Shown here: positions 33,089-44,225 of the stretch, one piece after another
How the letters are laid out: each line of letters begins with the position of its first letter
Numbering within the stretch: the first letter of the stretch is position 1
Source of the DNA: Rhynchopus sp. YZ270_cl-10
Taxonomy: Eukaryota; Euglenozoa; Diplonemea; Diplonemida; Diplonemidae
Length of the DNA: 64,000 nucleotides
Assembly: GCA_964035575.1 (NCBI GenBank)
Contig: OZ037878.1
Location: forward strand, 620,001 to 684,000
Direction: 5' to 3'
The notes under the pieces: model-generated
What the model was told of the DNA's origin: nothing
What the model saw: the letters and a program-made list of their open reading frames with translations, nothing else
Databases searched by the model: none
Translations under genes and position numbers: made by a program

Positions 33089-33180
33089 GGTTAACTTGAA
33101 ATACAAAAGCGCTCTCTCGTGACAGTGTACGTTGGTACAATGAGTGGACACCCAAACTATGCAGTTCTACGTCCATTTCG
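33089..33180 (+). repeat. dispersed repeat family B, copy 2
   Basis: Begins GGTTAACTTGAAATACAAAA and ends TATGCAGTTCTACGTCCATT TCG; same limits as copies 1 and 3 with moderate divergence. Confidence 0.6.
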
Positions 33181-34344
33181 AGATATGTACATTCCGGCCC
33201 GTTTCTGTCGTAATAATTACATAGCATCAGGGTATTAGCTTGGTACTCAGAATTAGGTCCAAGTAGTAGGTACCTCAAAATAGTCAAAAACCGAGGAGGG
33301 TCTTGGGCCACAGAGCTATCCCGGAAAAAGGAAGGCAAAAAAACCCCTCCTTTGCCCGAAGGAATGTGAGGTAAGCAACGCAACAAGAGAGGAGACGGCG
33401 AAGGGAACGAAGATTCTGGTGTATATTCAGTTCCTGCTGCTATGGGTTTTTTTTTTTTAGAAAAGATCAAGGTTGAAGACTCAACGGAACAGAAGTGCAA
33501 GAAGACTAGAAAGTAGTTTACTGGGGGGGCGAATGAGAGATAAGGGACTGAATAAGAGAAAAGAATTGCGATTTGGGGGTTTTTGGCCCTGTTCTTGCAG
33601 GGAATAAGAGATAAGGGTTTTCCCATATCTCCTATGCAGTGTGCAAAAAATAACCTGAAAGAAAAAAACCAGGTCAACAAGTGAAATCAGAGATGTCATA
33701 GCTCCTATTCGCTGTCTTGCTTTTTCCTCCCCCCCCCCAAAAAAAAAACCCGTCCTATTTTTGGCTCATCCGTTCGCCTATTTGGAGATGCCATATCTCT
33801 TATTCACCCACCCCAGTAAAAAGAACATGGTAAATCACAAAAAAAAAAAGGAAAGTAGAACGCCCTTAGGGACGCGAATATTGACAAGAACAAGAAAAAG
33901 AAAACGAATGAAAGAAGAGAAGTTGAAAGTGCAAACAACCTCAGGGCTTGGGGGGGAAAGAAAAAAGAAATGTGATTTTTTTTGAAAAAAGTACAAAGCC
34001 CTCTCGTGATTAGTGTACCAAAAAAGAATGTCAGGCAAAACCACCCCATGAACAGCTAACAAACACCACAAAACCATTCGTAAGTGGAATCACAGCGTTG
34101 CATTTGCGCGAACCTCTTTGGAAACAAAGAGCGTCCATGCAAACAGCCCCAGAAACACAGACAGATGCCTGCCATGTGCACAGCAGTACACAGGTCGCAA
34201 CACCGCCTATGCACTTAACGAATCCTGACTAAACGTAGCTACTAAATGACAGAGACAAAACTCAACAGACAGGGAGAGAAAAGAACACACGATGTGCACA
34301 ATATTCTGCCCTTAGGAACTACCCACAACCCACAACACACTACC

Positions 34345-34452
34345 TAGTGGCTGCATTGTGGTAATTGCCCATCATAATACATAATACACATCACAGCTGT
34401 ATTGTGATGTGTATTATGCGTGATATGCAAATTATCACCAATACAGCCACTG
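34345..34452. mobile_element. imperfect foldback element with perfect inner hairpin
   Basis: Outer arms AGTGGCTGCATTGTGGTAAT and ATTATCACCAATACAGCCACT pair with a few mismatches. Inside is a perfect 16-bp stem, CATAATACACATCACA / TGTGATGTGTATTATG, with a 7-base loop. Related by its arm sequence to the palindrome at 29761-29810. It lies immediately past the stop of the cyclase gene, so it may be transcribed in that gene's 3' region. Confidence 0.6.
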
Positions 34453-34464
34453 CACAGCCCCCTC

Positions 34465-36696
34465 TCACTTTTGCACCCACACATCCTCTCCTGACCAGTT
34501 CTTTGTTGGAACGCCTGTGGTTAGGTATTTCGAACAGAAATACAGTTTTATTAGCGCCGCCTTGTAACATGCGTCCTGTGTCATGGTTGTGGTGGTATTA
34601 CACTACATACTTTACCCCCTATCCCACTCATTTCACAGCGTATTCAAACATACCTCAGAGGGATATAGGGGGAGGTGCGCTTTGAACTTCCGGGCAGCTT
34701 CTTCCCAGTTTCTGTTTGCGTAGAGGAGTAGTGCTTCTTCGAAGGTTTTATGTGTTTCTGTTTTGAAGCGTGAGTCGCGGCCAGAGTCTGTGTGGAAGAC
34801 GTCGATGAGGTCGTACACCTCTGTCGAGCCTTTGACGCGCACCCGCCCTATGGAGCGGTGTGCGTAGCGGTCGAGGCACTGAATGAAGCGGGTGGTCGCT
34901 GTGGAGACAAGGATGCGTGCGCCGTAGTACTTCGTCAGCCGCTCGAACCGTGCCGCCAAGTTCACCACATTGCTAATAATAGTCGTCGACAACCTCTCCG
35001 CGTCCCCTATCACCCCAGCACACACCAAACCCGTATGCAGACTTATCCCCATATTGATCACCAGCTTTGGACCATGTTCAGATGATTTATCTTCGTTCAT
35101 TCGGTCCACCGCGCGCTGCATTTCCATTGCGGTGTACAGTGCCTGTGGGGGAGGTGGGGGGTGGAGGGGGTGGAGAGGTGAAGAGGTGGAGGGGCATACC
35201 CAAGTAGGGTTCTTGTTGAGAACCATCATCCCGTCGCCAAGGAATTTGTCAATGATGCCGCGTCTGTTCTTCACAATAGGCGTCATAATGTTAGTGAACA
35301 TAACAAGCCACCCAAAGGCGCTCGCCTGGCTTAGAGTGTTCACAATAGAGCTGAAGTCGCGTATGCCGCTGAAGATGACAGTCGTGTTGACAAGCTGCCG
35401 GTCGCCTGCAAAGACGTCGGTCACATTCCGTATGCCCATCAAACAGAGAAACTCAGCGGGGATGTATCTGCACACACTTCGTTCCCTGTTGAAAGTAATG
35501 TTTATTTTTGTGGAAGGGGGGATGCAACGTTCGCAATGTTAAGATGAACTCTAACCATGGTGTCATCACCTTTATCACAGCCACACAACTGCACGGATTT
35601 GCATTAAAGAAGGGGGTAAAGTGCATACACTTCTATGCTAGGTCGAAGTCTTCTCGCCACCTTCTTGTACCCCAAGGAAACGGAGCGGACGAACGACTCC
35701 GAAAGCACATAAAACCCAACAAGGCACAACACAAACAGGATCAAGAACAGCGCCGCCACGATTGGGCGAAGGGTGAAAAGCTGTGTGCGGTGGTGTGTTT
35801 TGTACAATAAAACTAACATCAAAAACTAACATCAAAAACTAACATTTACTTTGTCCTCACTAATCTACTGTGCCTTTTTTTTCGCTGAATTTTAGGAAGC
35901 CATTTAGGCTCTTACCCTGGGTAGCGTGATAATTTGGTGAGGGGGATTATTCAAAAAAAGCGTGAGGACAAATTTACCGTTGGCTAATCATTATGCTCAG
36001 TTGTTAATAACACTGCAAAAACACGACATACCAACACAATGAGATAGACTACGTTGAGGAGAAGCGGTGTGAGCGCTACCCAAAGCTTCCACCGGAGGCG
36101 GACACGCGTCTGCAGGAACCATCGTGGTACGAAGCAGCACCCCACTGGGTGCGGCACGACCCGCTCAAGCGAGTTCTCATGCCGACGCCGGGTTACAATA
36201 GAAACCAGCGCGGCGGGCTCCACTGCCTGCGTCTCCTCCACATCGTCCTCCACAGGCGGCTCTACGTCGGGCGCCTCACTGCTGGGCCCTATCGGATGAT
36301 GCAACGGCAGCGTGTCCCCAAACACATGCTGGATCACATCGTTCACTAACAACTCCGACCCGCCCTTCAACGGACTCGGAAGAAACATTGGGTCCAACCC
36401 CACACAGCTCGACAACGAATCCCGCGTGGACACTGAGAACCGCTGCAGCTGCGACACTTTCCGCCCTATCCCCAACATCTGCGCTACACTTTCCGATTTG
36501 CAGCTCGGTCGCGGACTCCCTGCAATGTCCAAAGACTTCAGCAGACGTGGACTTCCCATTCCTTCGCACGACAGATTCTGTTTAATATACACTGTAGGGC
36601 TCCCCGCCTCCCCATCTGAGGAATCAGGGGATAACGTCGGAGGCACCCATGGTTGATCCGGCGAGGCTCGTGCGTCTTTAATTTTTTTTTTATTTA
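34465..36696 (-). CDS. class III adenylate/guanylate cyclase, 3' five exons
   Basis: Join 36032-36696, 35629-35780, 35200-35485, 34654-35142 and 34465-34575; all phases agree. The introns are 251, 143, 57 and 78 nt with GTATGT/GTATGC donors. The first listed exon gives a Ser/Pro-rich linker and a membrane helix (VALTPLLLNVVYLIVL). The second adds another (PIVAALFLILFVLCLVGFYV). After VERSVCRYIPAEFLCLMGI comes the catalytic domain: TTVIFSGIRDFSSIVN, IIDKFLGDGMMV, INMGISLHTGLVCAG, NVVNLAARFERLTKYYGARI and VRVKGSTEVYDL. The tail has a TPR-like segment ending DACYKAALIKLYF... and WSGEDVW, as in many cyclases of this class. The usual first metal Asp (FSDIR) reads FSGIR, and the second site is in GDGMM, so metal binding may be altered. 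The 57-nt intron is in frame and stop-free, so its removal is inferred. The 5' end is unresolved; see 37491-37691. Confidence 0.75.
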
Positions 36697-37490
36697 CTGC
36701 AGAGAATTGAGGGTGGAGGGCGAGAGGGTGGGGGGGGGGAGGAGGAGGAGGAAAAAAATGGCGTTGATTTAAATGAGTTCGGGTGTGAGTCAAATAGTGA
36801 CCCTGATAGTACAAACAGAATGAAGTCCACCAGTGTTGTGAAAAAAATGTGGGAAAGACCAATGGTTTTGTCCAAAGACATTAAAAAAAGAGGGAAAGAA
36901 GAAAGGGAGAAAAGCTGAAGGAATCAAAGGTACCTCATGTGTCTTACTCTGAAAAAGGGGTGGGAAGCTGAGAAAAAAAAAAATAGAGAGTGAAATCTTT
37001 GATGCAGGCAATCTCCGACTGACCCGTGTACGATGCCAGCCCCTGATGAAAGCAAAAAAGAAAAGTTGAAGCCCCACGCCTCACCGCACATCGCCGGACG
37101 CAGGCACAGCAAATAAAACTAAACAAAAAGGCAGTGTTTATTGCCATTTCTTTTTGCTTAGCTGGAGAGGAAAAAGAGAAAAATTGAAAGATGTGGGTAC
37201 CCTCACGGGTGCACACTTATTTTTCTCCCACAAATTGACAGAACGAACTTGCGATGAATATGAGTACCCATCTTTAAAACAAAGTGAAGTGCAGGCACTG
37301 ACACTCCGCGGGAAACAAAAAAGAGCATGAGCTTAAAGAGAGTGTTGGTGAGGGCTCTTTTTCCAAAGAAAAGACAAAATCCGGCAAATAAACGGAACAC
37401 ACAGGCACACAAAATAACAACAAAGGCAACCAAAGGCATCAACAATCACGTCTTAACTAATAAAAGGAACCCTTCTTGCAAGAGGCGTAC
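36697..37490. other. region that should hold a linking exon; none resolved
   Basis: Acceptor-like and donor-like sites are present (e.g. CATCAG near 37045), but no segment matches the expected rest of a cyclase domain. If 37491-37691 belongs to the same gene, one or more small exons lie here. Confidence 0.3.
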
Positions 37491-37691
37491 ACATGCTCTT
37501 AAGGCGCGATGCAACGTTCACTATGAGTCTGCCCGTCCCGTCAGTGTGTTCTGCTCCAGTCACAGGGCCAGTGTTCACACCAATGCGCACAGTCAGACCA
37601 CCCCACAGCGACAATCCCTGCCGAGAGTAGATTGGTGCATCCTCGAGCAGACGGAGACACAGACCAGTCTTCAAACACACTGGGCACAAAT
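37491..37691 (-). CDS. cyclase-domain exon or fragment
   Basis: A stretch bounded by an acceptor (TTGTTAG) and a donor-like ATGT|GTACGC. It encodes GLTVRIGVNTGPVTGAEH followed by TDGTGRLIVNVASRLKSM. This is the middle of a class III cyclase domain (R-x-G-x-x-x-G-P-V ... V-N-V-A-x-R-L). It lies 5' of the cyclase exons ending at 36696, so it may be part of a first catalytic domain of a two-domain cyclase. No exon with the first half of that domain was found upstream to 39333. It may therefore be a relic. Confidence 0.5.
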
Positions 37692-38698
37692 CTAACAAAA
37701 GATGGGGGGGAAAAAAACTCCTTCTGGGTTGCATGCTTGTACACACATCCGATTTTATTGTTTCATATACATTCTTTTTCTAATGAAAAGAAGGTACAGA
37801 GGGTGCTAAAGAAGTACCCTTGCTTTTTTTTGTTTGTGTTTGTTGTGGTTATGATAACAAAGTGGACTCGTTTATTTTTTTTTTCTCTTTAGCAAATAAT
37901 GCATATAGCATCGTCACTAAAGTTTCACAAAGGTCTGTTAGGGCACAGCCAGTACACACACCCGATTTTAGAAAAGGAATAGGGTACGACAATACAGTGT
38001 CAAAAAGTGAAGTTAAAATAAAAAAAAAAAAAAAACAGAAAAAAGCAGGGAAGTTCCTAAGTGGGACCGAGAACATGAAATTCTAGATTTTAGTTTTTTT
38101 TCCTTTTTTTTTTCCTTTTTTCCTTGGGGGGCTTTCTTGTGGTTTCTGGTGGGTTTCACTGTAGGTGACACACCACCAGTGTGGTGAAATGGTCGAAACT
38201 CTCAAAAGCAAGAGTTTTCAGGGGGCAAGAAAAAAAAATTGACACCAAAATCCTGCACCATCCAGGGCTGTATCCCCAAATTTTTTTGCCTGCGGCGCCA
38301 TTTATATTATTTTTTTGCTCCGCAAAAAGAGAAGTGCAAACGCCTCACCATTCATCGGCGGAAGCACTGGTTCCACGAGTTATCGAACCCCAGAGAGCAC
38401 TTCATTGGCATGCACACGGTTACCACGAGGGAGCGTACATGCAGGTACAAAATCACTGCCCCATCCAAATAATATTCCCAACGTCTTTGGGGATCCCCTT
38501 GCATTTTGCAGCCAAAATGCAACTAGACCAAAGCTGCAAAAAGTTCCGAGTGCGTGTAGCGCGCCCGGGTTTGGGACCCCTTTTTGAATTTCGAGGGGCG
38601 GTTAAAGTGGGCCCAGAATCACAGTTCTGACACTCATTTAGCATTGTGAGCAACGCACTAGTTGTCGTAACCAAAATTTGTATCAATCAAGAACTTGT

Positions 38699-38732
<34 letters not shown>

Positions 38733-39333
38733 CCATTTTCTCGAAATGACCCCACTACAGTGAGGGTAGAGCTCGGAAAGCCCGAAAAAGGGCAAAAAAC
38801 CCCACCCAAAAAAAGGAAAAAAACGGGAACATAAATCCAGAATTTTGCTGTTTTTTCCGAGAACAAGGGGCAACCCTGGAAAAAAGTCATCAGGACAGAA
38901 TTCAGTTGAGAGGGTACACCCTTTCGTTATTTCATCATTTTAAAGAAAGGGAAAAGTGCAAACGCCTCACCGGACGCATTTAAAAACAGCGCGGATTTTT
39001 TTTTTTCACCCTCTAATTTTGTGTAACAATTTCAAAAAAAGGAAGAAAAAAAGTGTAAATGGTGGCAGGCTTTGCGCTAAGGTCCCTTGTCCCGGGATTT
39101 TTGGAGATTTTCGTGCTGCGTTTTTTTGCAGACCGGGATTTCCTTACTAAACCAGAGAAGCTCATATTTCATCGTAAGGGTACTTTAGAGTGTTTTTGGA
39201 CACACATGCGACCCCACCGTGGAGAGCAATCGGCTCGCGCAATCAAAAGAAATCAGAGAAAAGGGAAAGAAAAAGGTTGGGTACCGCCTGCGGCTCCGTA
39301 TATCATCTTAATCAACCCGGCCATTTAACAAAA
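37692..39333. other. intergenic; no gene recognised
   Basis: A/T-rich with a T-run at 38702-38732 and two copies of the AAGTGCAAACGCCTCA motif (near 38334 and 38954). No reading frame with recognisable content. Confidence 0.5.
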
Positions 39334-41568
39334 TCATCGAAACTTCACTGACAATTTATTTGGCGGGGTGGGCGACGAGGACGAGGACGAGGCGAGCTGT
39401 TGCGGGGGTGGCGACGGGGTTTCGGGGACTGCGGCTGGTGTTGCTGTGGTTGCTGCTGCTGCCGCTGCTAGCTCCGCTGCTTGGGGCGCGACACCCATTT
39501 CGAAGGAGATGGACGCACAGCGAAGGAGGTTCGGGGGACGTGGAGTGGCAGCTGCTGCTGCTGCCACTGACGCAGATGCAGTTGCCTCAAAGCGGTGCTG
39601 TGTGTCACCCCCACCACCACCCGCAACAAAACACCCCCCAGCCGCAGGCTGATGCGCACTGTGCCTGCGCACGCCCCTCTCCCTTTTGATGTAATTCGCA
39701 GGGCTTCCTCGCGCAGCATTCTTCTTCACTGTGGAGGAGCGCGCAGCACCTTCCCACGCTACTACAGCAGACTTAGGCGCCATCACTTCGCCCGACGGCT
39801 CGGCGGAAACACTTTGTGCAAACCGTAGCGGCTCTGTCTCCTCGGGTGTGCGTTCACCCGAGGCTGTCAACGAAGCATCCTCGGCAGCGACCTTCTGATC
39901 TGCCGCAACCCCGTCGAGCTCTGCCCCCCAACCCTCCATCTTCTCCTCCTGCGCTTCGCTTCCTATATCAACACTGCTGCTGCGTGGTTTCGTTTTGGGT
40001 TTCGGGATCAGCATTTTCGTTACTTCTGGAGGAATAGTTGGGGTAGGGGCAGAGTTACGTCTCCTCGCATCCACCTCTTTCGCGACCCGCGCCTCGACCA
40101 CCATATCCTTTTTGTAGAGCAAATCGGAGGTCAAATATTTCGCAAGCGTATCGAGCAGTTCTGCATCCTTCGCGTTGACTGCGGTGTGGTGCTGCCGGTG
40201 CACCCTTTCAAGGTCTTCTCTGCAGTGTTGTGTCCTGCGGGGGTAAAGCTTCATGGAAAGGGAGCGCACGTAGTCTTCGACAGACTCGCTGAAACGGTAG
40301 CGGTGGGTCCAAATCGATTTGAGGCTGTGATAGACGTGGGTGTGCATCTGGAAGGTTTCCGCGTAGAGTGCGTTGTTTTCTGCCGTAAGCTTCTGAACGT
40401 TCTCCTCAAGAGCGTGGATCTGTGTCGTAAGCTGCGTCCGTTCAGTACCAAATGAAGCGATTTTGACCTGTTGTGCAGCGATAATCGGTACCGGAGGGTC
40501 CGGCATGACGCACATCACACCGATATGCTCCTTCTCAAGCGCTTTTGTCACTTCGTATTCAACAACGAACTGCTTCGCTGCCTGCTTCTCCAAATCCATA
40601 ACGACACGAAGCGCAGCGTTCACCTCTCTCGCAGCGGTGTTCAAATCAACCTTCGTCTTCCTTTGTGTTTCAGAGATCGCTTTGTGCGCCTCCTTCTTCG
40701 GGCAAAACGAGGTGCGTGAGTTGACAAGCCGCCACAACGTGCTCAGTGTAGTATCCTGCTTTGCCCACAACGCACAAAGCAGTTTGGATAACTCATCTTT
40801 AAGCTTCGAAAGAGGTGCGCTATAGTGACTGTTCTTCAACAGCGCTTCGATGTATGTGTCGTCCGTCGCCTTCAGCTCAAACCTTTTTGTAAAGGCAAGA
40901 TCAAATTGCGCGCTGTTTTCAGTGAAAAGCATTCCACTGCTGTTCCGTCGGAGCAGTTCTGTGTCTTTCTCGTTGAGCTTTTTTTGGAGAAGATCGACGC
41001 TTTGCTTGAGATGGATGTTGTCTGCTTCCAGCTTGGTAACAATCTCCTCCCGTTGCAACGCTTCTTCTGTTGCCTTCTCTAGAGTAGCGGTACGACGTTT
41101 TAGTGTTTTGTTGAGTTTGAAGATGCGTTTGATGGCTTTCTCTAGGTCTATTTGGGTGCGTGGTTTTACTATATCGCCTTCGGAGCGGCGACGGCGGAGG
41201 CCTTCGTCGTGCGGTGCGTAGACCAGGTCGTAGCGGAGGCTCGCAAGGTCCTCCTTGCGTCCAGCAGAGGAGTGTTTGTGTGCTGCCATCTCGCGTCTTG
41301 CGGCGAAGTAGTTGCGTTCTATGCGTTGGTTTTCTTCTACAGTTTCGGACAGCGCGTCTTCCAGACGTTTGACCTTCCCCTCCAGGGACCGTACCCGTAC
41401 CGAAGCAGTGTGCTGTGTGGGTGAGGAGGAAGCGCTGTCGCTCGGCTCCGGCTCAACCCCCAAGCAGCCAAGGGTGTTCCGCAGCACATCAGCCTCGCAG
41501 ACGCAGTTCTTGAGGCGGGTTTGCAGCTCGGAGACTACCAGTTCGTTGTCTCTCTCAGAGATTTCCAT
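39334..41568 (-). CDS. coiled-coil protein with Ala/Ser-rich tail
   Basis: 744 residues, single exon. I chose the ATG at 41566-41568 (MEISERDNELVV): a TTCTTTACAG acceptor-like site lies about 25 bp upstream, and the frame further upstream looks untranslated. Residues ~1-330 and ~380-470 have heptad-like Leu/Glu/Lys patterns typical of long coiled coils. Residues ~475-520 are basic and rich in His/Arg. The last ~200 residues are low-complexity with Ala, Ser, Gly and Pro runs. No enzyme motif seen. Probably cytoskeletal or basal-body associated by general character; not proven. Confidence 0.75.
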   Translation of the reverse strand: MEISERDNELVVSELQTRLKNCVCEADVLRNTLGCLGVEPEPSDSASSSPTQHTASVRVRSLEGKVKRLEDALSETVEENQRIERNYFAARREMAAHKHSSAGRKEDLASLRYDLVYAPHDEGLRRRRSEGDIVKPRTQIDLEKAIKRIFKLNKTLKRRTATLEKATEEALQREEIVTKLEADNIHLKQSVDLLQKKLNEKDTELLRRNSSGMLFTENSAQFDLAFTKRFELKATDDTYIEALLKNSHYSAPLSKLKDELSKLLCALWAKQDTTLSTLWRLVNSRTSFCPKKEAHKAISETQRKTKVDLNTAAREVNAALRVVMDLEKQAAKQFVVEYEVTKALEKEHIGVMCVMPDPPVPIIAAQQVKIASFGTERTQLTTQIHALEENVQKLTAENNALYAETFQMHTHVYHSLKSIWTHRYRFSESVEDYVRSLSMKLYPRRTQHCREDLERVHRQHHTAVNAKDAELLDTLAKYLTSDLLYKKDMVVEARVAKEVDARRRNSAPTPTIPPEVTKMLIPKPKTKPRSSSVDIGSEAQEEKMEGWGAELDGVAADQKVAAEDASLTASGERTPEETEPLRFAQSVSAEPSGEVMAPKSAVVAWEGAARSSTVKKNAARGSPANYIKRERGVRRHSAHQPAAGGCFVAGGGGGDTQHRFEATASASVAAAAAATPRPPNLLRCASISFEMGVAPQAAELAAAAAATTATPAAVPETPSPPPQQLASSSSSSPTPPNKLSVKFR

Positions 41569-41994
41569 AATGTGCGTGGAATGTTTGAACTGTAAAGAAT
41601 AGGAGTTGAAAAAGTTTGAAAAGTTTGAAAAGGAGGAAATCCGGATAAAAAGAACTTCTTTTTTTTGTGAGGGTGCAAATAAGGGGGAAAAAAACGGCGT
41701 TTTTTTCTCCGGAACAAAAAAATACAAAAAACAAAGAGAGAAAGAAGAGGAAGGAGGGAGAGAAACCCCTTTCTCTCCAGGCGCCCTTGAGTCTCTGAAC
41801 CACCTACAGCCGCTCTCGCCCCTCGTAAGAGGAACAACGAAGGGGTTTGTTTTGCTAATCCCATTGCCGCAAAGAAAGAAAGAAAAAAAATCCCTGTAAA
41901 GGGCATCGTCACCTCTGATCAAAAACCCCTCAACACATTCAAAAAAAAGGACAAGCCTTCTTGGGTGTACTTTTTTTGTTTTGTTTTTTTTCTC
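41569..41994. other. short intergenic region
   Basis: Intergenic gap between two same-strand genes; A/T-rich, with a probable splice acceptor for the downstream coiled-coil gene near 41588. No gene. Confidence 0.5.
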
Positions 41995-44225
41995 TCAAAT
42001 CTTCTTCGTCGGATTCGGCGATGTGGTGCGTGGACGTTTTACTGCAGCGCATTGCTGGGTGTTGTAGCTGCTGGAGAGACCTCCTAAGGAAACAGACGGC
42101 ACATGCGACTCTACAGAAGAATGATTCGGCTTGAAGGCCCCTGGACCAGGAGAAGACTCGATCAGACGTTTATCCTGGGACTCTCCCTTCGTGGATTTCC
42201 CTGAGACTTCCACCTGCGAGCATGGACCTACCCCATGCCTGGAGGCAGAGCTGAAGCTGTACCCCGGAGCGCTCTGCATGGTAAGCTTCTCAACAGGATT
42301 GTACTCTCTGCTGTCATAGATCGATTTGGACCCCATCTTTGTCCCAATGGTGAACGCCGGGGCTGTCTTCTTTTCACTTTCAATGGCAACGTTATACCGC
42401 ACAACAGTCGTTCCATTTGACGTGACCGTTCTGTTCAGCGTATCCCTAGGAGAATATTTTGGCCCTGGACTGTACTTCCCCTTTAACACACTGGTGTGGT
42501 GCTTGGAGATGTATCTCGCCTCGGCAGGCGAAGTGTACGGTTTGTCTGCAGTGCCCAGCTTGCTACGCTGCTCCTCATCGTAGCCTTCGAAGGAGCGATC
42601 CTGTGTTCCAAAGGTGTAGCCCACACCGCTCCCCATTGTGGAGGTTAACGCATATTTGGGTCCAGGGCTGTAGCATCCGTAATTCTCTTTTGCAAGCTCG
42701 TTTGAAATAAAGCGAGGTTTGTCCGGAGCAGGGCAGATCCTTTTCATAAGAAGACGTTCCTTCTGCCCCATGGTGAAGGCAGGCCCACCAGAGAAATTGA
42801 CGCTGTCGTACACGGCAGGTCCTGGGGAGGAGGTTCCGAAGGTTGTGCTGATGCCGGGGCCGATGTAGCGGTTTGAGTCGAAGCGGGATTTGGTTTCTTC
42901 CTCGGGGTCGGGGTTGCCAAAGGAGAAGGAGGGGGCGGACCTCTGCACGGAGGTGTGGTCTGGGTGGTAGCCTGGGCCTGGGCTGCTGCTCAGGTCTGCT
43001 GATCGTGAGGGTCCTGCAAAGCGTTTGCTTGACTCGCCATGTACACCAAAGGTGTATGCCGGCGCCTTCTCCTTCACAGAGCGCACCTCAGGGTCGTAGA
43101 CCCCCGGTCCTGGTGTCTCGTTGCTCTCGGATTTGTGTTTTGCATTCCCTTCAGTGCTAAAGTCGCCCCCAGCAAACCGCACCTGAGGAGACCGTTTGCA
43201 CCGACTAGAGGACTCCACATTGCAGCCATAGAGTGTGTGCTTTGTGATGGTAGGTTGTGGGCCAGGGCCGTTGGAGCCAAAGCCGGAGGCCTTAGCGTGG
43301 GAGCGTGAGATAAAGAGTTTGTCGTTGAAGCGAGGCCTGTCTGCGTCCTGCGAGCCAAAGGAATAGGACGGGCCCTGCTGTGGGTTGGCGGACTGATAGG
43401 TGGCGGGGCCGACCTGGCAGTCGGAGCTGCTTTTCTGGCTGTATTTTGCGTGCGCGGCGGAAAGGTACTCCTTCTCGGTGAAGCGTTCTGCGTGGCCGAT
43501 CTTGCATGCAGGGCTGCTCGACCGCGTCAGCTGCGAGCCCAGGGTGCCGGACATCTCATACTTCGGCCCAGGCGTGCTCGTCCCTGTCTTGCTCACAAGA
43601 CGCACTGCCTTGCCAAACCCCGCCGCCCGTGTGCTTTTCCCTATCTGTGGCGAATACACCGGCCCCGGAGATGCGTTCGACTGTGCAGGAAACCCCGGTC
43701 CAATATAGCGAGCTGGTAGGAGGGTGTTTGAGCAGGGGGGAAGGTGGTCAAAAAAGGAATGATTTGGTTTCGTGGGTGGGGGGTAGTGGAAGGGGGAAGA
43801 GAGGGAAAGCATACTCGTTGTCTGCTGTCTTCCGCTGAGGGTAATGCCCTTCGCCGACTTTCGTGGTACTTTGGTGGTGTAGCTCGGGAGGCCAACGTTG
43901 CCCTGGTTGTCCGCAGCAAGGCAGTCTGCGATGGGAAAAGAGGTACAAAAACTGAATGAAATACGTCTCGTTGTAAGAAATCATAGAGTAATAAACGTGA
44001 ACCAAAGCTTCGTGCTTACTCACCTTATCAAATTCGTTTTCGAAAAGGGGAGAAAAAAGGGGGGAAAAGAGGAGGAAAATATACGGTACCTTTTGTTTCC
44101 TGCAGCTTCTTCTGGGATTTGTGTCCTTGGTTGCCACGTGCCCCTCCATTCATGGGCACCACTGTCTCCATGAGCTTGTCCAAATCTATAGTGCTGATGT
44201 CCTTCGGTACCGATATCGCCGCCAT
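41995..44225 (-). CDS. sperm-tail PG-rich (SHIPPO/STPGR) repeat protein, three exons
   Basis: Join 44090-44225, 43815-43925 and 41995-43712 (654 residues). The introns are 164 nt (GTACCG...CGCAG) and 102 nt (GTATGC...ACCAG). Phases agree, giving ...KDCLAADNQGN and ...QQTTTRYIGPGFP.... The body consists of repeats with STPGPKYE, SSPGPGYHPDHTSV, ETPGPGVYDPEV, SSPGPAVYDSVNFSGGPAFT and a following F-x-F/M-G element. This is the proline-glycine repeat of the ODF3/SHIPPO family, whose members bind doublet microtubules in cilia and flagella. A role on the flagellar axoneme is therefore likely. The first intron carries one of the dispersed hairpins (43993-44027). The start at 44223-44225 gives MAAISVPKDIST. 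Confidence 0.85.
43993..44027. repeat. dispersed hairpin inside an intron
   Basis: TAAACGTGAACCAAAGCTTC then GTGCTTACTCACCTTA; a hairpin-family copy inside intron 1 of the PG-rich repeat gene. Confidence 0.5.

Larger units (their letters stand above)
32209..34464. other. intergenic with dispersed repeats
   Basis: No convincing gene. It contains family A copy 3 (32710-32758), family B copies (33089-33180; partial 33985-34020), an AAGTGCAAACAACCTCA motif near 33926 and the foldback 34345-34452. A 200-codon minus frame at 33078-33680 overlaps family B and lacks coding character. Confidence 0.5.

Noticed and set aside
33078-33680. Minus-strand frame of about 200 codons
   Set aside because: It includes the family B repeat, has no domain or helix pattern and no splice-acceptor context near its start.
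36920-37112. Linking exon of the cyclase gene
   Set aside because: An acceptor is present, but none of the three frames continues a cyclase domain convincingly.
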